Shown here: positions 27,304 through 38,046 of the stretch, piece by piece | Numbering within the stretch: the first letter of the stretch is position 1 | Layout of the letters: the number at the start of each line of letters is the position of its first letter | From: Oceaniradius stylonematis | Lineage (GTDB): Bacteria > Pseudomonadota > Alphaproteobacteria > Rhizobiales > Rhizobiaceae | NCBI RefSeq assembly: GCF_003149475.2 | Contig: NZ_QFWV02000001.1 | Location: 5,608-47,936, forward strand | DNA length: 42,329 nt | Reading direction: 5' to 3' | Translations under genes and position numbers: made by a program | Notes under the pieces: generated by a model | Told to the model about the DNA's origin: nothing | The model's database searches: none | Seen by the model: the letters and a program-made list of their open reading frames with translations, nothing else

Positions 27304-28848
27304 ATGTCCGACATCATTCATCACGGCCCAACGGCCGCTCCATCGACCGCGACGCGGCCCGTCGCGCCCGGGCGCATCATGGCCGGGTTCGGCGCGCTGG
27401 CACTGCTGATCGCCGGGCTGATGCTGGCGCTGGCCGCGCCCAAGCTGCTCAACGATCCCGACACGCTGTGGCACATCGCTCTGGGGCGGGACATTCTGGC
27501 CACCGGCGTCTTCCCCGTCGCCGACAGCTATTCGCACACCTTTGACGGTGAGCAGTGGATCGCCAAGCAATGGCTTTCGGGCGTGCTTCTGGCGGTGGCG
27601 CACATGGCCGCCGGCTGGACCGGCGTGGTGGCGCTGACGATCGGCGCGCTGCTGGCGACGATGGCGATCGTGCACCGGGCGCTGGCGCGGCATCTGAACC
27701 CGGTCGCGACGCTGCTGCTTGGCGTCTGGTTCTTCGCCATGGCGAGCAGCACGTTTCTGGCGCGGCCGCATGCGCTGGCCTTGCCCGTGGCGGTCTGGTT
27801 CATCATCCACGTGTGGGACGCGGCCGCACGCCGGACGGCGCCGCGCTGGGCGGCGCTCGGCGCAATGGCGCTGTGGGCCAACATGCATGGCGGCTTCACA
27901 CTCGGCTTCGTCGCCGCCGCCGCCGCGTTCGCCCATTTCATTATGAACGATCCATTGTGGCCGCGTTGGCGCAAGTGGACACCGGCGCTGATCTGGCGGC
28001 ATCGCACGGTGCGCCGCTGGATCGTCTTTCTGGCGCTTCTGCCGGTCGTGGCATGCATCCATCCCTATGGGTGGCAGTCGATCGCCTCGACCTTCGTGAT
28101 CGCCGACAATCCGGCCCTCGCCCATATTCGCGAATGGCGGTCCTATGCGTTTGGCGAAGACAGGGTGCTGACGCTGCATCTGGTCGCGGCGTTCGTGCTG
28201 TTGCTGACGACTGGCCTGCGCACATCGTTGGCCAAGGCGGTGTTCATCGCCTTCCTCATCTATCTGAGCCTGGCGCATATCCGGTTCGTCACGCTTTTGT
28301 ATCTGCTGCCGGTCGCTCTTCTTGCCGGTGAGATCGCGCGCGCCTTTCCGGCCCTATCACTTGACCGTTGGCGCGAAAAACAGGTGCGCGACGGGCTGGA
28401 AACGCTGGCCGGCCGTCATCCCCGAGCGCTTATGGCGGCGGCGGTTGCCGGCGTCGTGCTGGCCATGGGGCCCTCGGTCGCAAACGACCGTCTCTCACCG
28501 GCGGCGCGCACCTATCCCTCCGCGGCGCTCGAGGCGGTGCGCGATGCGGGGATCGCCGGCAATGTGCTGAACGGCTACGGGTTCGGCGGCGCGCTGATCT
28601 TCGAGGGCATACCGACATTCATCGACGGACGGGCCGACCGCCTGTTCGACAATGGCGCGTTCATTGCCGCGCATTTCCAGGAAGCGGGCGATGCGGATGC
28701 GCTGGCGGCAACGCTTGTCGATCACGGGATCGGCTGGACGCTGCTGCCGCAAGGCGATCCGGCGATCGCGTTGCTCGATGCGCGCGAGGACTGGGTACGC
28801 CTTCACACCGACGAGCATGCCGTGGTGCATGTGCCGGCCGGCTCCTGA
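27304..28848 (+). CDS. Multi-spanning membrane protein, GT-C-like
   Basis: The 514-residue protein begins MSDIIHHG and has about ten or more hydrophobic segments. The segment after the first helix, 'NDPDTLWHIALGRDIL ... YSHTFDGEQWIAKQWL', with a conserved acidic 'DPD', resembles the first periplasmic loop of GT-C glycosyltransferases, which transfer sugars from polyprenyl carriers. The C-terminal 110 residues form a soluble domain. Its role in cell-surface sugars is inference; the family is broad. Confidence 0.7.
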   Translation: MSDIIHHGPTAAPSTATRPVAPGRIMAGFGALALLIAGLMLALAAPKLLNDPDTLWHIALGRDILATGVFPVADSYSHTFDGEQWIAKQWLSGVLLAVAHMAAGWTGVVALTIGALLATMAIVHRALARHLNPVATLLLGVWFFAMASSTFLARPHALALPVAVWFIIHVWDAAARRTAPRWAALGAMALWANMHGGFTLGFVAAAAAFAHFIMNDPLWPRWRKWTPALIWRHRTVRRWIVFLALLPVVACIHPYGWQSIASTFVIADNPALAHIREWRSYAFGEDRVLTLHLVAAFVLLLTTGLRTSLAKAVFIAFLIYLSLAHIRFVTLLYLLPVALLAGEIARAFPALSLDRWREKQVRDGLETLAGRHPRALMAAAVAGVVLAMGPSVANDRLSPAARTYPSAALEAVRDAGIAGNVLNGYGFGGALIFEGIPTFIDGRADRLFDNGAFIAAHFQEAGDADALAATLVDHGIGWTLLPQGDPAIALLDAREDWVRLHTDEHAVVHVPAGS

Positions 28849-28853
28849 GGCGA

Positions 28854-29390
28854 TCAGGTGCGGCGTGCGTGCCGCGACGCAGCCAGGCGGAACACGAACA
28901 GCGCGCCCAGCGCCAGCGCGACGAACGCCCATTTGAGCAGCGTGTAGGCGCTCGCAAGCCCGACCGATGCGTCGTTGACCGGCACGGCACCGGTGAGCAT
29001 GTCGGCGACGAGGCCGTTCTCGAGCACGTCGAACAGACCATAGGGCGCGACCAGCGCAAGCGGCACGGCGATCTGCGTCCAGCGCGGCAGATGCCTGTAA
29101 CGCGGCAGCCGGCGGAGCGTCTCGCGCATCGCAAGGAAGAGCGCGGCCATCAGCAGCCATGGAAAGACGAAATCCGCAAAGCCCGAATGCCAGCGCAGGA
29201 AGGCAGCCTGCCCGTCGGCGCCGAGCGCTGCCTGCCAAGCCGCGAAATCATCGGCGGCATAGCCCAAGGGGCGCGAATCGGGCGCCCGCAATCCGCCGGT
29301 CATCGGCTCGAACCAGAACACGTGCATGCCCGCCATGGCAGCGAACCAGACGATGGCGAGCGCGATCAGCGCCTTGGTCTGAATGGACAT
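28854..29390 (-). CDS. Membrane protein of unknown function
   Basis: The 178-residue protein has four hydrophobic segments (about 7-25, 72-92, 108-125, 145-165) and an aromatic, charged loop in between. It ends 5 bp after the stop of the convergent GT-C-like gene and lies 8 bp downstream of guaB, so it is probably co-transcribed with guaB. I recognise no family. Confidence 0.8.
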   Translation of the reverse strand: MSIQTKALIALAIVWFAAMAGMHVFWFEPMTGGLRAPDSRPLGYAADDFAAWQAALGADGQAAFLRWHSGFADFVFPWLLMAALFLAMRETLRRLPRYRHLPRWTQIAVPLALVAPYGLFDVLENGLVADMLTGAVPVNDASVGLASAYTLLKWAFVALALGALFVFRLAASRHARRT

Positions 29391-29398
29391 GGCGGCGG

Positions 29399-30982
<1,584 letters not shown>

Positions 30983-31003
30983 TCAAAAGACCCTTGGCAC
31001 GGA

Positions 31004-31043
31004 TTGACACCGCTTTCATCTCTATATAACTAGATTTCTAGTT
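31004..31043 (+). promoter_or_regulatory. Promoter and operator of the arsR-like operon
   Basis: TTGACA (31004-31009) and TATAAC (31025-31030, spacer 15) form a promoter candidate. A palindrome AACTAGA-TT-TCTAGTT (31028-31043) overlaps the -10 region, the expected place for an autorepressing ArsR operator. Confidence 0.7.
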
Positions 31044-31058
31044 TTATAGGAGAACACC

Positions 31059-31370
31059 ATGGACATAGAGCGCGCCGCGCAAGGCTTTGCCGCCATCGGT
31101 TCTGAACCGCGGCTGGAAGTGCTGCTGGCGCTGGTCAAGGCCGGCCCGGACGGCTTGACGGTCGGCGACATTCAGGCGCGTTCGGGGATGGCCGCATCGA
31201 CGCTCGCCCATCATCTGCGCTTTCTGGCGTCGGGCGGGCTGATCTCCCAGGAAAAGCAGGGTCGCTCCGTCATCAACCGCGCCGAATTCGACCATCTGGA
31301 AGAGTTGGGCGCCTATCTGCTGCGCGAATGCTGTGCCGACAGCGCCGCCGGGAAGGAAGAAGCGGCATGA
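31059..31370 (+). CDS. ArsR-family transcriptional regulator
   Basis: The 103-residue winged-helix repressor has a recognition region 'AASTLAHHLRFLASGGL' typical of ArsR/SmtB. The usual CVC metal site in the recognition helix is absent, but C91 and C92 form a pair at the C-terminus (RECCAD) which could sense thiol-reactive ligands such as trivalent arsenicals. AGGAGA lies 7 bases before the ATG. It overlaps the permease gene by ATGA (31367-31370), so the two are co-regulated through the operator upstream. Confidence 0.92.
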   Translation: MDIERAAQGFAAIGSEPRLEVLLALVKAGPDGLTVGDIQARSGMAASTLAHHLRFLASGGLISQEKQGRSVINRAEFDHLEELGAYLLRECCADSAAGKEEAA

Positions 31371-32410
31371 CAACGCTCGATACCGCTCAGGAGGCTCGAC
31401 CAGGCCGGACGACAAACCCGCTATCGGTGCTGGCGACGCCGTGGACCGTCGTGGTCGCGGTGCCGCTGATCATCTCGATCCTCGATCCGGAGCGTTTCGA
31501 AGCGATCGTCGGCTTTGCGGCGGGCGCGTTTCTGAGCACACTGCCCTATATCGCGTTCGCCGTGATCCTGATCGCATGGCTGAAGGCAGCCGGCGCCGAG
31601 GCGAGCATCGGCCGGGCATTCGAGGGCCGCGAGAATCGCGCCATCGTGCTCGCCGCCCTGTTCGGCGGGCTGGCGCCCTTCTGCTCGTGCGAAGTGATCC
31701 CCTTCATTGCCGGCCTTCTGGCGGTTGGAGCGCCTTTGTCGGCGATCATGGCCTTCTGGCTGGCGTCGCCGCTGATCGACCCGCCGACGCTTCTGATCAC
31801 CGCCGCCGCGCTCGGCTGGCCCTATGCGATCGGCAAGGCGGTTGCCGCGGTCGGCATCGGTCTGGCCGGCGGCTATGCGGTCAAGGCGCTGACGGCGGGC
31901 GGGTTGTTCAAAGACGTTGCGCGCGGCGCCATCAAGCGCGGCTGCGGCTGCGGCCCCTCGCCCTTCGATGGCCGCCCGGTCTGGCGCTTCTGGGCCGAGG
32001 GCCAGCGCATCGACAATTTCAGTGCCGAACTGCGCGCCAACGCCGCCTTTCTGGCGCAATGGCTGGCGCTCGCCTATGTGCTCGAAGCGCTGCTGGTGAC
32101 CTATGTGCCCGCTTCGCTGATCGCCGGGCTTGTCGGCGGCGAGGGCCTCGGCCCGATCGTCATCTCGGCGCTGGTCGGCATGCCGGCATACCTCAACTCC
32201 TATGTCGCGCCGGCGCTTCTGGCCGGTTTGACCGAACAGGGCATGAGCCCGGGCGCGGCGATGGCGTTCCTGGTGGCCGGCGCGGTCAGCTCGATCCCCG
32301 CCATGGCGGCGGTCTGGTCGCTGGTCAGAGCGCCGGTGTTCGCCACCTATATCGCGCTTGGCGTTACCGGCGCGATCGTCTCGGGCATCGTCTTTCAGAT
32401 GGTGGTGTGA
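31367..32410 (+). CDS. ArsP-like permease (DUF318 family)
   Basis: The 347-residue membrane protein has about eight hydrophobic segments. The motif PFCSCEVIP (C106, C108) is the signature of the permease family that includes ArsP, which exports trivalent organoarsenicals, and the SO_0444-type metal exporters. A second cysteine cluster (KRGCGCG, about residue 190) lies in a loop. Coupling to an ArsR-type repressor supports metal or metalloid export. Organoarsenical versus other thiophilic metal is not decided. Confidence 0.82.
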   Translation: MTTLDTAQEARPGRTTNPLSVLATPWTVVVAVPLIISILDPERFEAIVGFAAGAFLSTLPYIAFAVILIAWLKAAGAEASIGRAFEGRENRAIVLAALFGGLAPFCSCEVIPFIAGLLAVGAPLSAIMAFWLASPLIDPPTLLITAAALGWPYAIGKAVAAVGIGLAGGYAVKALTAGGLFKDVARGAIKRGCGCGPSPFDGRPVWRFWAEGQRIDNFSAELRANAAFLAQWLALAYVLEALLVTYVPASLIAGLVGGEGLGPIVISALVGMPAYLNSYVAPALLAGLTEQGMSPGAAMAFLVAGAVSSIPAMAAVWSLVRAPVFATYIALGVTGAIVSGIVFQMVV

Positions 32411-32683
32411 GCGGTCCGCTCGGCCCAAAGCGAGCGTCCTGACAGGCCATGTCGACCGACCGCTAGGAGCCCAAACTGATCAGTCGACGGAATGCGGCTA
32501 ACGGTCACTTTTCAGTTTGAGTCGTCGGTTTAATTCGGGCAAATTGCTGACAGGCCTTGCTCGGGCCTCCGCCCTCCATCCGGGAAGCATCAGTCATGCT
32601 GAGCGAATTCGTCTCAACCTTTCTCGTACGAGCGCACGCATAAGGAGGGATTGCAGAAGCGGCTCGAAAGAGGAGGAAGTCAC

Positions 32684-33397
32684 ATGCAGTTGTCTGCTCC
32701 CATTTACGTATTGAAGCGTAAGGCTAAGCTCTTGACCCGGGGAAACGGTGTTTCCCTGCACCAGGCACTAAACAGAGTTGCCGTCGCAGAGGGGTTCACC
32801 AGCTGGAGCCATCTGGTGTCGTCATCAGCGAGCGGAAGTCCGGCGCGAAAAATTCTGTCGCTACTGGAATCCGGCGACTTGGCGCTCATTGGGGCGCGGC
32901 CAGGACATGGCAAGACGCTTCTGGGTCTAGAACTGGTGGCAAAGGCATCGCAATTCCGCCGGAAAGGCTTCTTCTTTACGCTCGACTACCATGAGCGCGA
33001 TATTGCCGATCGGTTCTCGACGATAGGCATGGACCCAAGTTCCATCAACAAATCGGTGGTGATCGATACATCTGATTATGTGTCTGCGGACTATATCATC
33101 AATCGCCTCGAGGCCGAGAAGGAACCGGCGCTCGTCGTCGTTGACTACCTTCAACTGCTCGACCAGAAACGCAGCAATCCGAGCCTTGATGATCAGATCA
33201 AATCTCTACAGAGATACGTGATTGGTGCAGGCGCCATCTGTGCCGTCATCTCTCAAATTGATCGGTCGTTCGACTTGGTTGAGAAGTCCATGCCGGACAT
33301 CTCAGATGTTCGTTTGCCCAACCCGCTCGATATGTCTGTCTTCAGCAAGAGCTTTTTCTTGCACCACGGCAAGATCCGTTTCGATCAGGCTGCTTAA
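32684..33397 (+). CDS. Orphan DnaB-like RecA-fold ATPase
   Basis: The 237-residue protein starts at 32684 after AGGAGG. The N-terminal ~50 residues (LKRKAKLL ... LHQALNRVAVAEGF-SW) form a small helical region I recall before DnaB-type ATPase domains in other proteobacteria. An ATPase domain follows: Walker A GARPGHGKT (70-78), Walker B VVVDYLQLLD (about 150-159) and ISQIDR. It is much shorter than replicative DnaB (about 470 residues) and lacks the DnaB N-terminal domain. AT-richer composition than its neighbours suggests transfer. No partner gene is adjacent. Role in DNA handling is inferred. Confidence 0.8.
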   Translation: MQLSAPIYVLKRKAKLLTRGNGVSLHQALNRVAVAEGFTSWSHLVSSSASGSPARKILSLLESGDLALIGARPGHGKTLLGLELVAKASQFRRKGFFFTLDYHERDIADRFSTIGMDPSSINKSVVIDTSDYVSADYIINRLEAEKEPALVVVDYLQLLDQKRSNPSLDDQIKSLQRYVIGAGAICAVISQIDRSFDLVEKSMPDISDVRLPNPLDMSVFSKSFFLHHGKIRFDQAA

Positions 33398-33411
33398 TCG
33401 CTCGACCAAGT

Positions 33412-33448
33412 GCTTTGCGGACATTCGGTAGTGTCCGCAAAGCGGACA
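33412..33448. terminator. Strong hairpin between convergent genes
   Basis: GCTTTGCGGACA (33412-33423) pairs with TGTCCGCAAAGC (33432-33443) around an 8-base loop TTCGGTAG. A third arm, GCGGACA (33442-33448), could pair with TGTCCGC instead. No T-run, so it may block both strands as a rho-dependent barrier or be a small intergenic repeat unit. Confidence 0.5.
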
Positions 33449-33463
33449 TCTGGCAGCCCTACC

Positions 33464-34156
33464 TCACGCGCGCCCCTTGAACCCTTTCGCCAGCAAATAG
33501 AGCTCCACCGATTCGGCGCGGCTGGCGTCGGGCTTGACGTGGATGACCTTGGCGAAATGGTTCTTGAGCCGGTCGAGCAGCGCCTTTTCGGTGCCGCCCT
33601 GGAACGTCTTGGTCAGGAAGTGCCCGCCGGGCCTGAGCACCTCCATGGCGAACTCGGCGGCGACTTCGACCAGATACATGGTGCGCATGTGGTCGGTCTT
33701 GCGGTGGCCGACGGTGGGCGCGGCCATGTCGGACAGCACGATATCGGGCGCGCCGTCGAGCGCCGCCATCAGCTTTTCGGGCGCATCCTCGTCGAGAAAG
33801 TCCATTTCCAGGATCGTCACGCCCGGCACCGGGTCCATGCCCAGATAGTCGATCGCGGCGACAAGCGGTTTTTCGGGCGTCGAGCCGGTGCGTTCGACGG
33901 CGACCTGGCACCAGCCGCCGGGCGCGGCGCCCAGATCGATCACCCGCTTGCCAGGGGCCAGAAGACCGTGCTTGTCGTCGATCTCGACGAGCTTGTAGGC
34001 GGCGCGCGAGCGCATGCCCTCGCGCTTGGCCCGCTGCACATAGGGGTCGTTGAGCTGGCGTTCGATCCAGCGGCGCGAGGATGGCTTGAGCTTTTGCTTG
34101 CGGCGCACATGCTGGTTGATCGACCGGCCGCCGGGCTTTGCCGATTTGCGTTTCAT
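33464..34156 (-). CDS. rlmE: 23S rRNA (uridine-2'-O)-methyltransferase (RlmE/FtsJ)
   Basis: The 230-residue enzyme methylates U2552 of 23S rRNA with SAM. The SAM loop is [11 protein letters not shown]. The K-D-K-E tetrad can be placed at K in 'AAYKLVEID', D in LSDMAAP, K in FLTKTFQ and E in [11 protein letters not shown]. Length fits the family, with a basic N-terminal extension. Its gene follows the Ppx/GppA-like gene by 10 bp, as is common in Hyphomicrobiales. Confidence 0.96.
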   Translation of the reverse strand: MKRKSAKPGGRSINQHVRRKQKLKPSSRRWIERQLNDPYVQRAKREGMRSRAAYKLVEIDDKHGLLAPGKRVIDLGAAPGGWCQVAVERTGSTPEKPLVAAIDYLGMDPVPGVTILEMDFLDEDAPEKLMAALDGAPDIVLSDMAAPTVGHRKTDHMRTMYLVEVAAEFAMEVLRPGGHFLTKTFQGGTEKALLDRLKNHFAKVIHVKPDASRAESVELYLLAKGFKGRA

Positions 34157-34166
34157 GGCCGCCCCC

Positions 34167-35720
34167 TCATCGCTGCCCGCCCGGCCCGCCGGCGGGGCGC
34201 GGCTTGGGCGCCGTGTCAGGCCGTCCGCGCCGGTGACGGCCGCGGCGCCAGACGCCGTCGGCGGCCATCATCTCGGTCAGAAGGCCCTCGCGCAGGCCGC
34301 GATCGGCCACCCGCAGGCGTTGCGCCGGCCAGACATTGCGGATCGCCTGCAGAATCGCACAGCCGGCCAGCACGAGATCGGCGCGGTCGCGCCCGATGCA
34401 CGGGTTGGCGACGCGCTCGTCGAACGACCAGGACAGGATCCGGTCGTTGATGCGGTCGACCTCGTGGTCGCGCATCCAGAGGCCATCGACACGCCGGCGG
34501 TCGTAGCGGGCAAGGCCCAGATGAATTCCAGCCAGCGTCGTCACCGTGCCCGAGGTGCCGATCAGGTGGAACGCGTCGTCGGAGACGCCGTTGCCGCCAC
34601 GCCGATGTTTTTCGGCGAACTCGCCCAGAAGCGCCTCGGCATGGGCGACCATCGCCGAAAAGCTCTCGGCATCCACATGGGTGCCGCCGAAACGCTCGGC
34701 CATGGTGACGACACCGACCGGCAGCGACGTCCATGCGACGATGTTGTCGGAGAGGTTGCGGCGGCCGGCATGGGGCAGATCGATGACGGCAATCTCCGAC
34801 GATCCGCCGCCAATGTCGAACAGCACGGTCGAGCGCGCCGACCGGTCGACCAGAGATCCGCAGCCCGCAACCGCCAGACGTGCCTCGGTCTCGCGGTCGA
34901 CGACTTCCAGTTTCAACCCGGTCTGGTCGCGGACGCGATCAAGAAATTCGGCGCCGTTTTCGGCCGAGCGGCAGGCCTCGGTGGCGATCAGGCGGGTGCG
35001 GCCGATCGGCCGGGCGGTCAGCTTGTCGCGGCAGACGGCGAGCGCGCCGACCGCGCGGTCCATCGCCTCGTCCGAGAGGCGGCCCGACGCGCCCAGCCCC
35101 TCGCCCAGACGCACGATGCGCGAGAACGCATCGACCACGCGGAACGACCAGGGCTTGGTCGGCACGGCAACCAGAAGGCGGCAATTGTTGGTGCCAAGAT
35201 CGAGCGCGGCATAGGCGGTGGGCGCCTCGCGTTCCCGGCGGATGGCGGGCGCCGGCGGCGACGGCTTGTCCTTGCGCTGGCCGCACGGCGTTCCGTGCTG
35301 GGCGGCTGTCGTCGCCATGGCGTTATTGTCGGATCGGGCGGCATTGCGCTTGCGGCGGCCGCGCCGGCGCTTGCCGCGGCCAGCTACCGGCTTTTCGTCG
35401 GCCGCGCCGGCCGCACGATCACGCCCATCGTCGGGCGTGGTGTCCGGTGCGGCGCTTTTCGCCGCGCCATTGCGGTCGCTGCGGCGGCGGCGGCGTCCGC
35501 GCTTGGAGGGCCGTTTGGCGAACGGATCGTGATCGTCCGGGCGGGCGGCCTCGTGGCTCGGCGACGTTTCCCGGTTGCCGTCAGGCTTTGATGTGGCGGA
35601 GCGCGGCGCCGCATGGGCGCCCGTCTCGACAGGGCCGTCACCGGGTCCATCGGCGGCTGTCTCGCCACGGACATGGGGGCCTGAGTGGGACACGTCAGTG
35701 TCCGGACCAGGCTTGGTCAC
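34167..35720 (-). CDS. Ppx/GppA-family phosphatase with long basic N-terminus
   Basis: The GTG at 35720 is chosen: GGGAG lies 7 bases upstream, while the frame's longer ATG start (35996) would translate the antisense of tRNA-Gln. The 517-residue product has about 168 residues of disordered, Arg-rich head (RGRRRRR at about 74-80, [10 protein letters not shown] at about 116-125). The Ppx/GppA domain follows: [15 protein letters not shown] (171 on), 'ATEACR', '[11 protein letters not shown]' and '[11 protein letters not shown]'. Family members hydrolyse polyphosphate or pppGpp. The basic head could bind RNA or polyphosphate (inference). Confidence 0.88.
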   Translation of the reverse strand: MTKPGPDTDVSHSGPHVRGETAADGPGDGPVETGAHAAPRSATSKPDGNRETSPSHEAARPDDHDPFAKRPSKRGRRRRRSDRNGAAKSAAPDTTPDDGRDRAAGAADEKPVAGRGKRRRGRRKRNAARSDNNAMATTAAQHGTPCGQRKDKPSPPAPAIRREREAPTAYAALDLGTNNCRLLVAVPTKPWSFRVVDAFSRIVRLGEGLGASGRLSDEAMDRAVGALAVCRDKLTARPIGRTRLIATEACRSAENGAEFLDRVRDQTGLKLEVVDRETEARLAVAGCGSLVDRSARSTVLFDIGGGSSEIAVIDLPHAGRRNLSDNIVAWTSLPVGVVTMAERFGGTHVDAESFSAMVAHAEALLGEFAEKHRRGGNGVSDDAFHLIGTSGTVTTLAGIHLGLARYDRRRVDGLWMRDHEVDRINDRILSWSFDERVANPCIGRDRADLVLAGCAILQAIRNVWPAQRLRVADRGLREGLLTEMMAADGVWRRGRHRRGRPDTAPKPRPAGGPGGQR

Positions 35721-35905
35721 ATCATTTCTCCCGCGCGGCGCAGCCTTGGGGCGCAGCTCGCGCGCTGTGTGTGAAGTTGAGCAAAGCGTATCAGGGGCGC
35801 GGAAAAACGCCAAGGCAAAATGCGCGCAAGACAATTGCATTGGCGCGCCAAACGCCATATATCGGCGCCTGTCCGCCTGTTCGGTCAGCCACCGGCGCGG
35901 CCTGT

Positions 35906-35979
35906 TGGGGAATAGGTTAACGGTAGACCCACGGACTCTGACTCCGTTAGTCCTGGTTCGAATCCAGGTTCCCCAGCCA
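35906..35979 (+). tRNA. tRNA-Gln (anticodon CTG)
   Basis: The 74-nt cloverleaf has acceptor TGGGGAA/TTCCCCA, discriminator G and encoded CCA. The anticodon stem ACGGA/TCCGT with loop CTCTGAC gives CTG (reads CAG, glutamine). A T-arm GGTTCGAATCC is present. It is upstream of, and opposite to, the Ppx/GppA gene. Confidence 0.97.
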
Positions 35980-36053
35980 TCTCTCCAAATCTTCAAGCGT
36001 CTTGCAGGTCGCCGGTCTCGCCGAGCGTCCGGTTTTGAAGGGCCAGCGCCCGA

Positions 36054-37058
36054 TCAGAGCGCTTCGGCCTTGACCAGCGAATGCACCGCATCGACGCGCG
36101 CCGCGTCCAGATCGTCCTCGCCGATGCCGAACGACTGGCCCACAAGGTCTTCGATGCCGCGCACAAGGGCGAGCGCGTCGAGCCCGTAATAGCGCATCAG
36201 ATAGGCGCGCGATCCGCCATGGGCATAGGTGTCCCTGAGACCAAGCCGCACCAAACGCTTGCCGACGCCGGCATCGGCCATGGTTTCGGCGACAAGGCTG
36301 CCGACGCCGCCCTCGGTGACATGGTTTTCCAGCGTGATCACGCCGTGCCGCACCGAGCCGATATGGTCGAGCAACGCTCCATGGTCGAACGGCTTGATCG
36401 TGTGCAGATGAAGGTGGCGGATCGACAGGCCGGCCTTTTTAAGCGCCGAGCGGGCACGCAGCGCCTCTTCGGTGCAGATGCCGGACGTGACGACCAGAAT
36501 GTCATCGCCATCCGCCAGTTCGCGCATCTCGCCGACCCTTATCGGCGTGTCGAACAGGCGCGGGACCGAGCCGCGCAGAACGCGGCACCAGACGGGTCCG
36601 TCAATCGTGTCGGCGGCCTCGCAGATGCTTTCGACCTCGGTGGCATCGCCCGTCTCCAGGATCGTCATGTTCGGGATCGAGCGCATCACCGAAATGTCCT
36701 CGATCGACTGGTGGGTCATGCCGCCCGGCGTGGTGACGCCCGGCAGGAACCCCATCAGCCGGACTTTGCGCCTTGGATAGGCGATCGAGGCCATCAGCTG
36801 GTCGTAGGGCCGGCGATACATGAAGACGCCGAATGTGTGGATGAAAGGCCGGAAGCCGGCCAGCCCGAGACCGCCGGCAAAACTCATCATGTTCTGCTCT
36901 GCCATCCCGAGAGAGACGAACTGGTCGGGGTGCCGGTCGCGGAAACCGTCGATCTCGCAGGACGATGTCAGGTCGGCGGACAGGCACAAAATATCCGGAT
37001 TGCCGGCGGCGAATTTCTCGAAGGCCGACGCATAGGGGCGGTTCACCATCTCAACCAT
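36054..37058 (-). CDS. Transketolase C-terminal subunit
   Basis: The 334-residue start at 37058 has GAGGAG 7 bases upstream. The pyrimidine-binding domain has the conserved glutamate in LGMAEQNM, and the C-terminal domain follows. This half works with the N-terminal subunit encoded 11 bp upstream, together forming a thiamine-diphosphate transketolase split in two. Split transketolases are found in sugar catabolic operons, such as those for apiose-type sugars. The substrate here is unknown. Confidence 0.9.
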   Translation of the reverse strand: MVEMVNRPYASAFEKFAAGNPDILCLSADLTSSCEIDGFRDRHPDQFVSLGMAEQNMMSFAGGLGLAGFRPFIHTFGVFMYRRPYDQLMASIAYPRRKVRLMGFLPGVTTPGGMTHQSIEDISVMRSIPNMTILETGDATEVESICEAADTIDGPVWCRVLRGSVPRLFDTPIRVGEMRELADGDDILVVTSGICTEEALRARSALKKAGLSIRHLHLHTIKPFDHGALLDHIGSVRHGVITLENHVTEGGVGSLVAETMADAGVGKRLVRLGLRDTYAHGGSRAYLMRYYGLDALALVRGIEDLVGQSFGIGEDDLDAARVDAVHSLVKAEAL

Positions 37059-37069
37059 GATCGCGCTCC

Positions 37070-37996
37070 TCAATGCGTATAGTTGATCGGCTCGACGCCG
37101 AGATCGGCGGCGATCGATGCGTTCATGCGCGCACGTTCGTCCTCGGACTTGAAGCGCACATAGTGAAGGCGCGGAAACCGTTCCTGGAGAATGCTCATCG
37201 TGTGGAACGGGCTGGTGTGCGCCAGAATGATCAGCGGTCTGCCCTCATGCGGCTCGCGCACCGCATCGCGCATGGCGCCCAGATCGTGGCCGTCGATCTC
37301 GACGCAGGCGGCACCAAAGGTGAGGAATTTCTGACGGATGTCGCCCACTTCCATCACCGAATCCATGGCGCCGTCGCATTGCTGGGCGTTGACGTCCATG
37401 ATCGCGTAGAGATTGTCGATGCCGTGATGGGCGCAGGCCTGAACCGCTTCCCATGTCTGCCCCTCCTGCACCTCGCCGTCGGACATGAAGACCCAGGTGC
37501 GGCCCGGCTCGCCCTTGCGTGTCCGGCCCCAAGCGAGGCCGGCGGCGGTCGACAGGCCGATGCCGAGCGTGCCGTTGTGCACCTCCATGCCCGGCGAATG
37601 TTCGGCGCCGATCATTTCGACCGATGAGCCGTCCTTGTTGAACATGTCGAGACCCTCGGGCGCCATGCGGCCGACCTCGATCAGCGTCGCATAGGCGACC
37701 AGCGCATAGTGGGCGGGCGCGATGAACAGCCGGTCGTAGCCGGGTTCGGCAGGTCCGTTGTAGCCGGCGCCTGTGTGATAGCCCGGATTGCCGGCAGAAG
37801 GCACGCCGCCGAACGGCTCGGGAATGGGCGGAAGTGTCGGCGGCCCGAGATTGAGCTCTTCATTGTAGAGCCAGGCCAACTGCTCACCGGCCGAACAGGC
37901 CTGCGACAAATATCCGCCATTGTTGCGCATGGCGTGCTCGAAGACGCGCCGCCGGATTCCCAAGGCGACATCCTCGGACGATCGTTCATTCCGCAT
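37070..37996 (-). CDS. Transketolase N-terminal subunit
   Basis: The 308-residue start at 37996 (MRNERSS) has AGGAGG 6-7 bases upstream; the frame extends to 38164 without such a site. The ThDP-binding motif is SDGEVQEGQTWEA ... NLYAIMDVN, close to the GDG-x-NN pattern. It is the first gene of the two-subunit operon. An inverted repeat at 38016-38046 lies just upstream of its ribosome-binding site, suggesting control by a repressor. Confidence 0.9.
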   Translation of the reverse strand: MRNERSSEDVALGIRRRVFEHAMRNNGGYLSQACSAGEQLAWLYNEELNLGPPTLPPIPEPFGGVPSAGNPGYHTGAGYNGPAEPGYDRLFIAPAHYALVAYATLIEVGRMAPEGLDMFNKDGSSVEMIGAEHSPGMEVHNGTLGIGLSTAAGLAWGRTRKGEPGRTWVFMSDGEVQEGQTWEAVQACAHHGIDNLYAIMDVNAQQCDGAMDSVMEVGDIRQKFLTFGAACVEIDGHDLGAMRDAVREPHEGRPLIILAHTSPFHTMSILQERFPRLHYVRFKSEDERARMNASIAADLGVEPINYTH

Positions 37997-38015
37997 GAGA
38001 ACCCTCCTCATGACC

Positions 38016-38046
38016 TTACATATGTCACTGCCCTTGTCACATGTAA
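38016..38046. promoter_or_regulatory. Inverted repeat upstream of the transketolase operon
   Basis: TTACATATGTCA (38016-38027) is inverted as TGTCACATGTAA (38035-38046), with 10 of 12 positions matching around a 7-base gap. It is a likely operator for a dimeric regulator not encoded nearby. Confidence 0.6.

Noticed and set aside
26713-28278. 521-codon minus-strand frame
   Set aside because: Antisense of the ASCH and GT-C-like genes; no start signal and shadow-like composition.
33410-34450. 346-codon plus-strand frame
   Set aside because: Antisense of rlmE and part of the Ppx/GppA gene.
35721-35996. Longer start of the Ppx/GppA gene
   Set aside because: The added residues translate the reverse of tRNA-Gln; a GTG with a good ribosome-binding site at 35720 explains the gene.
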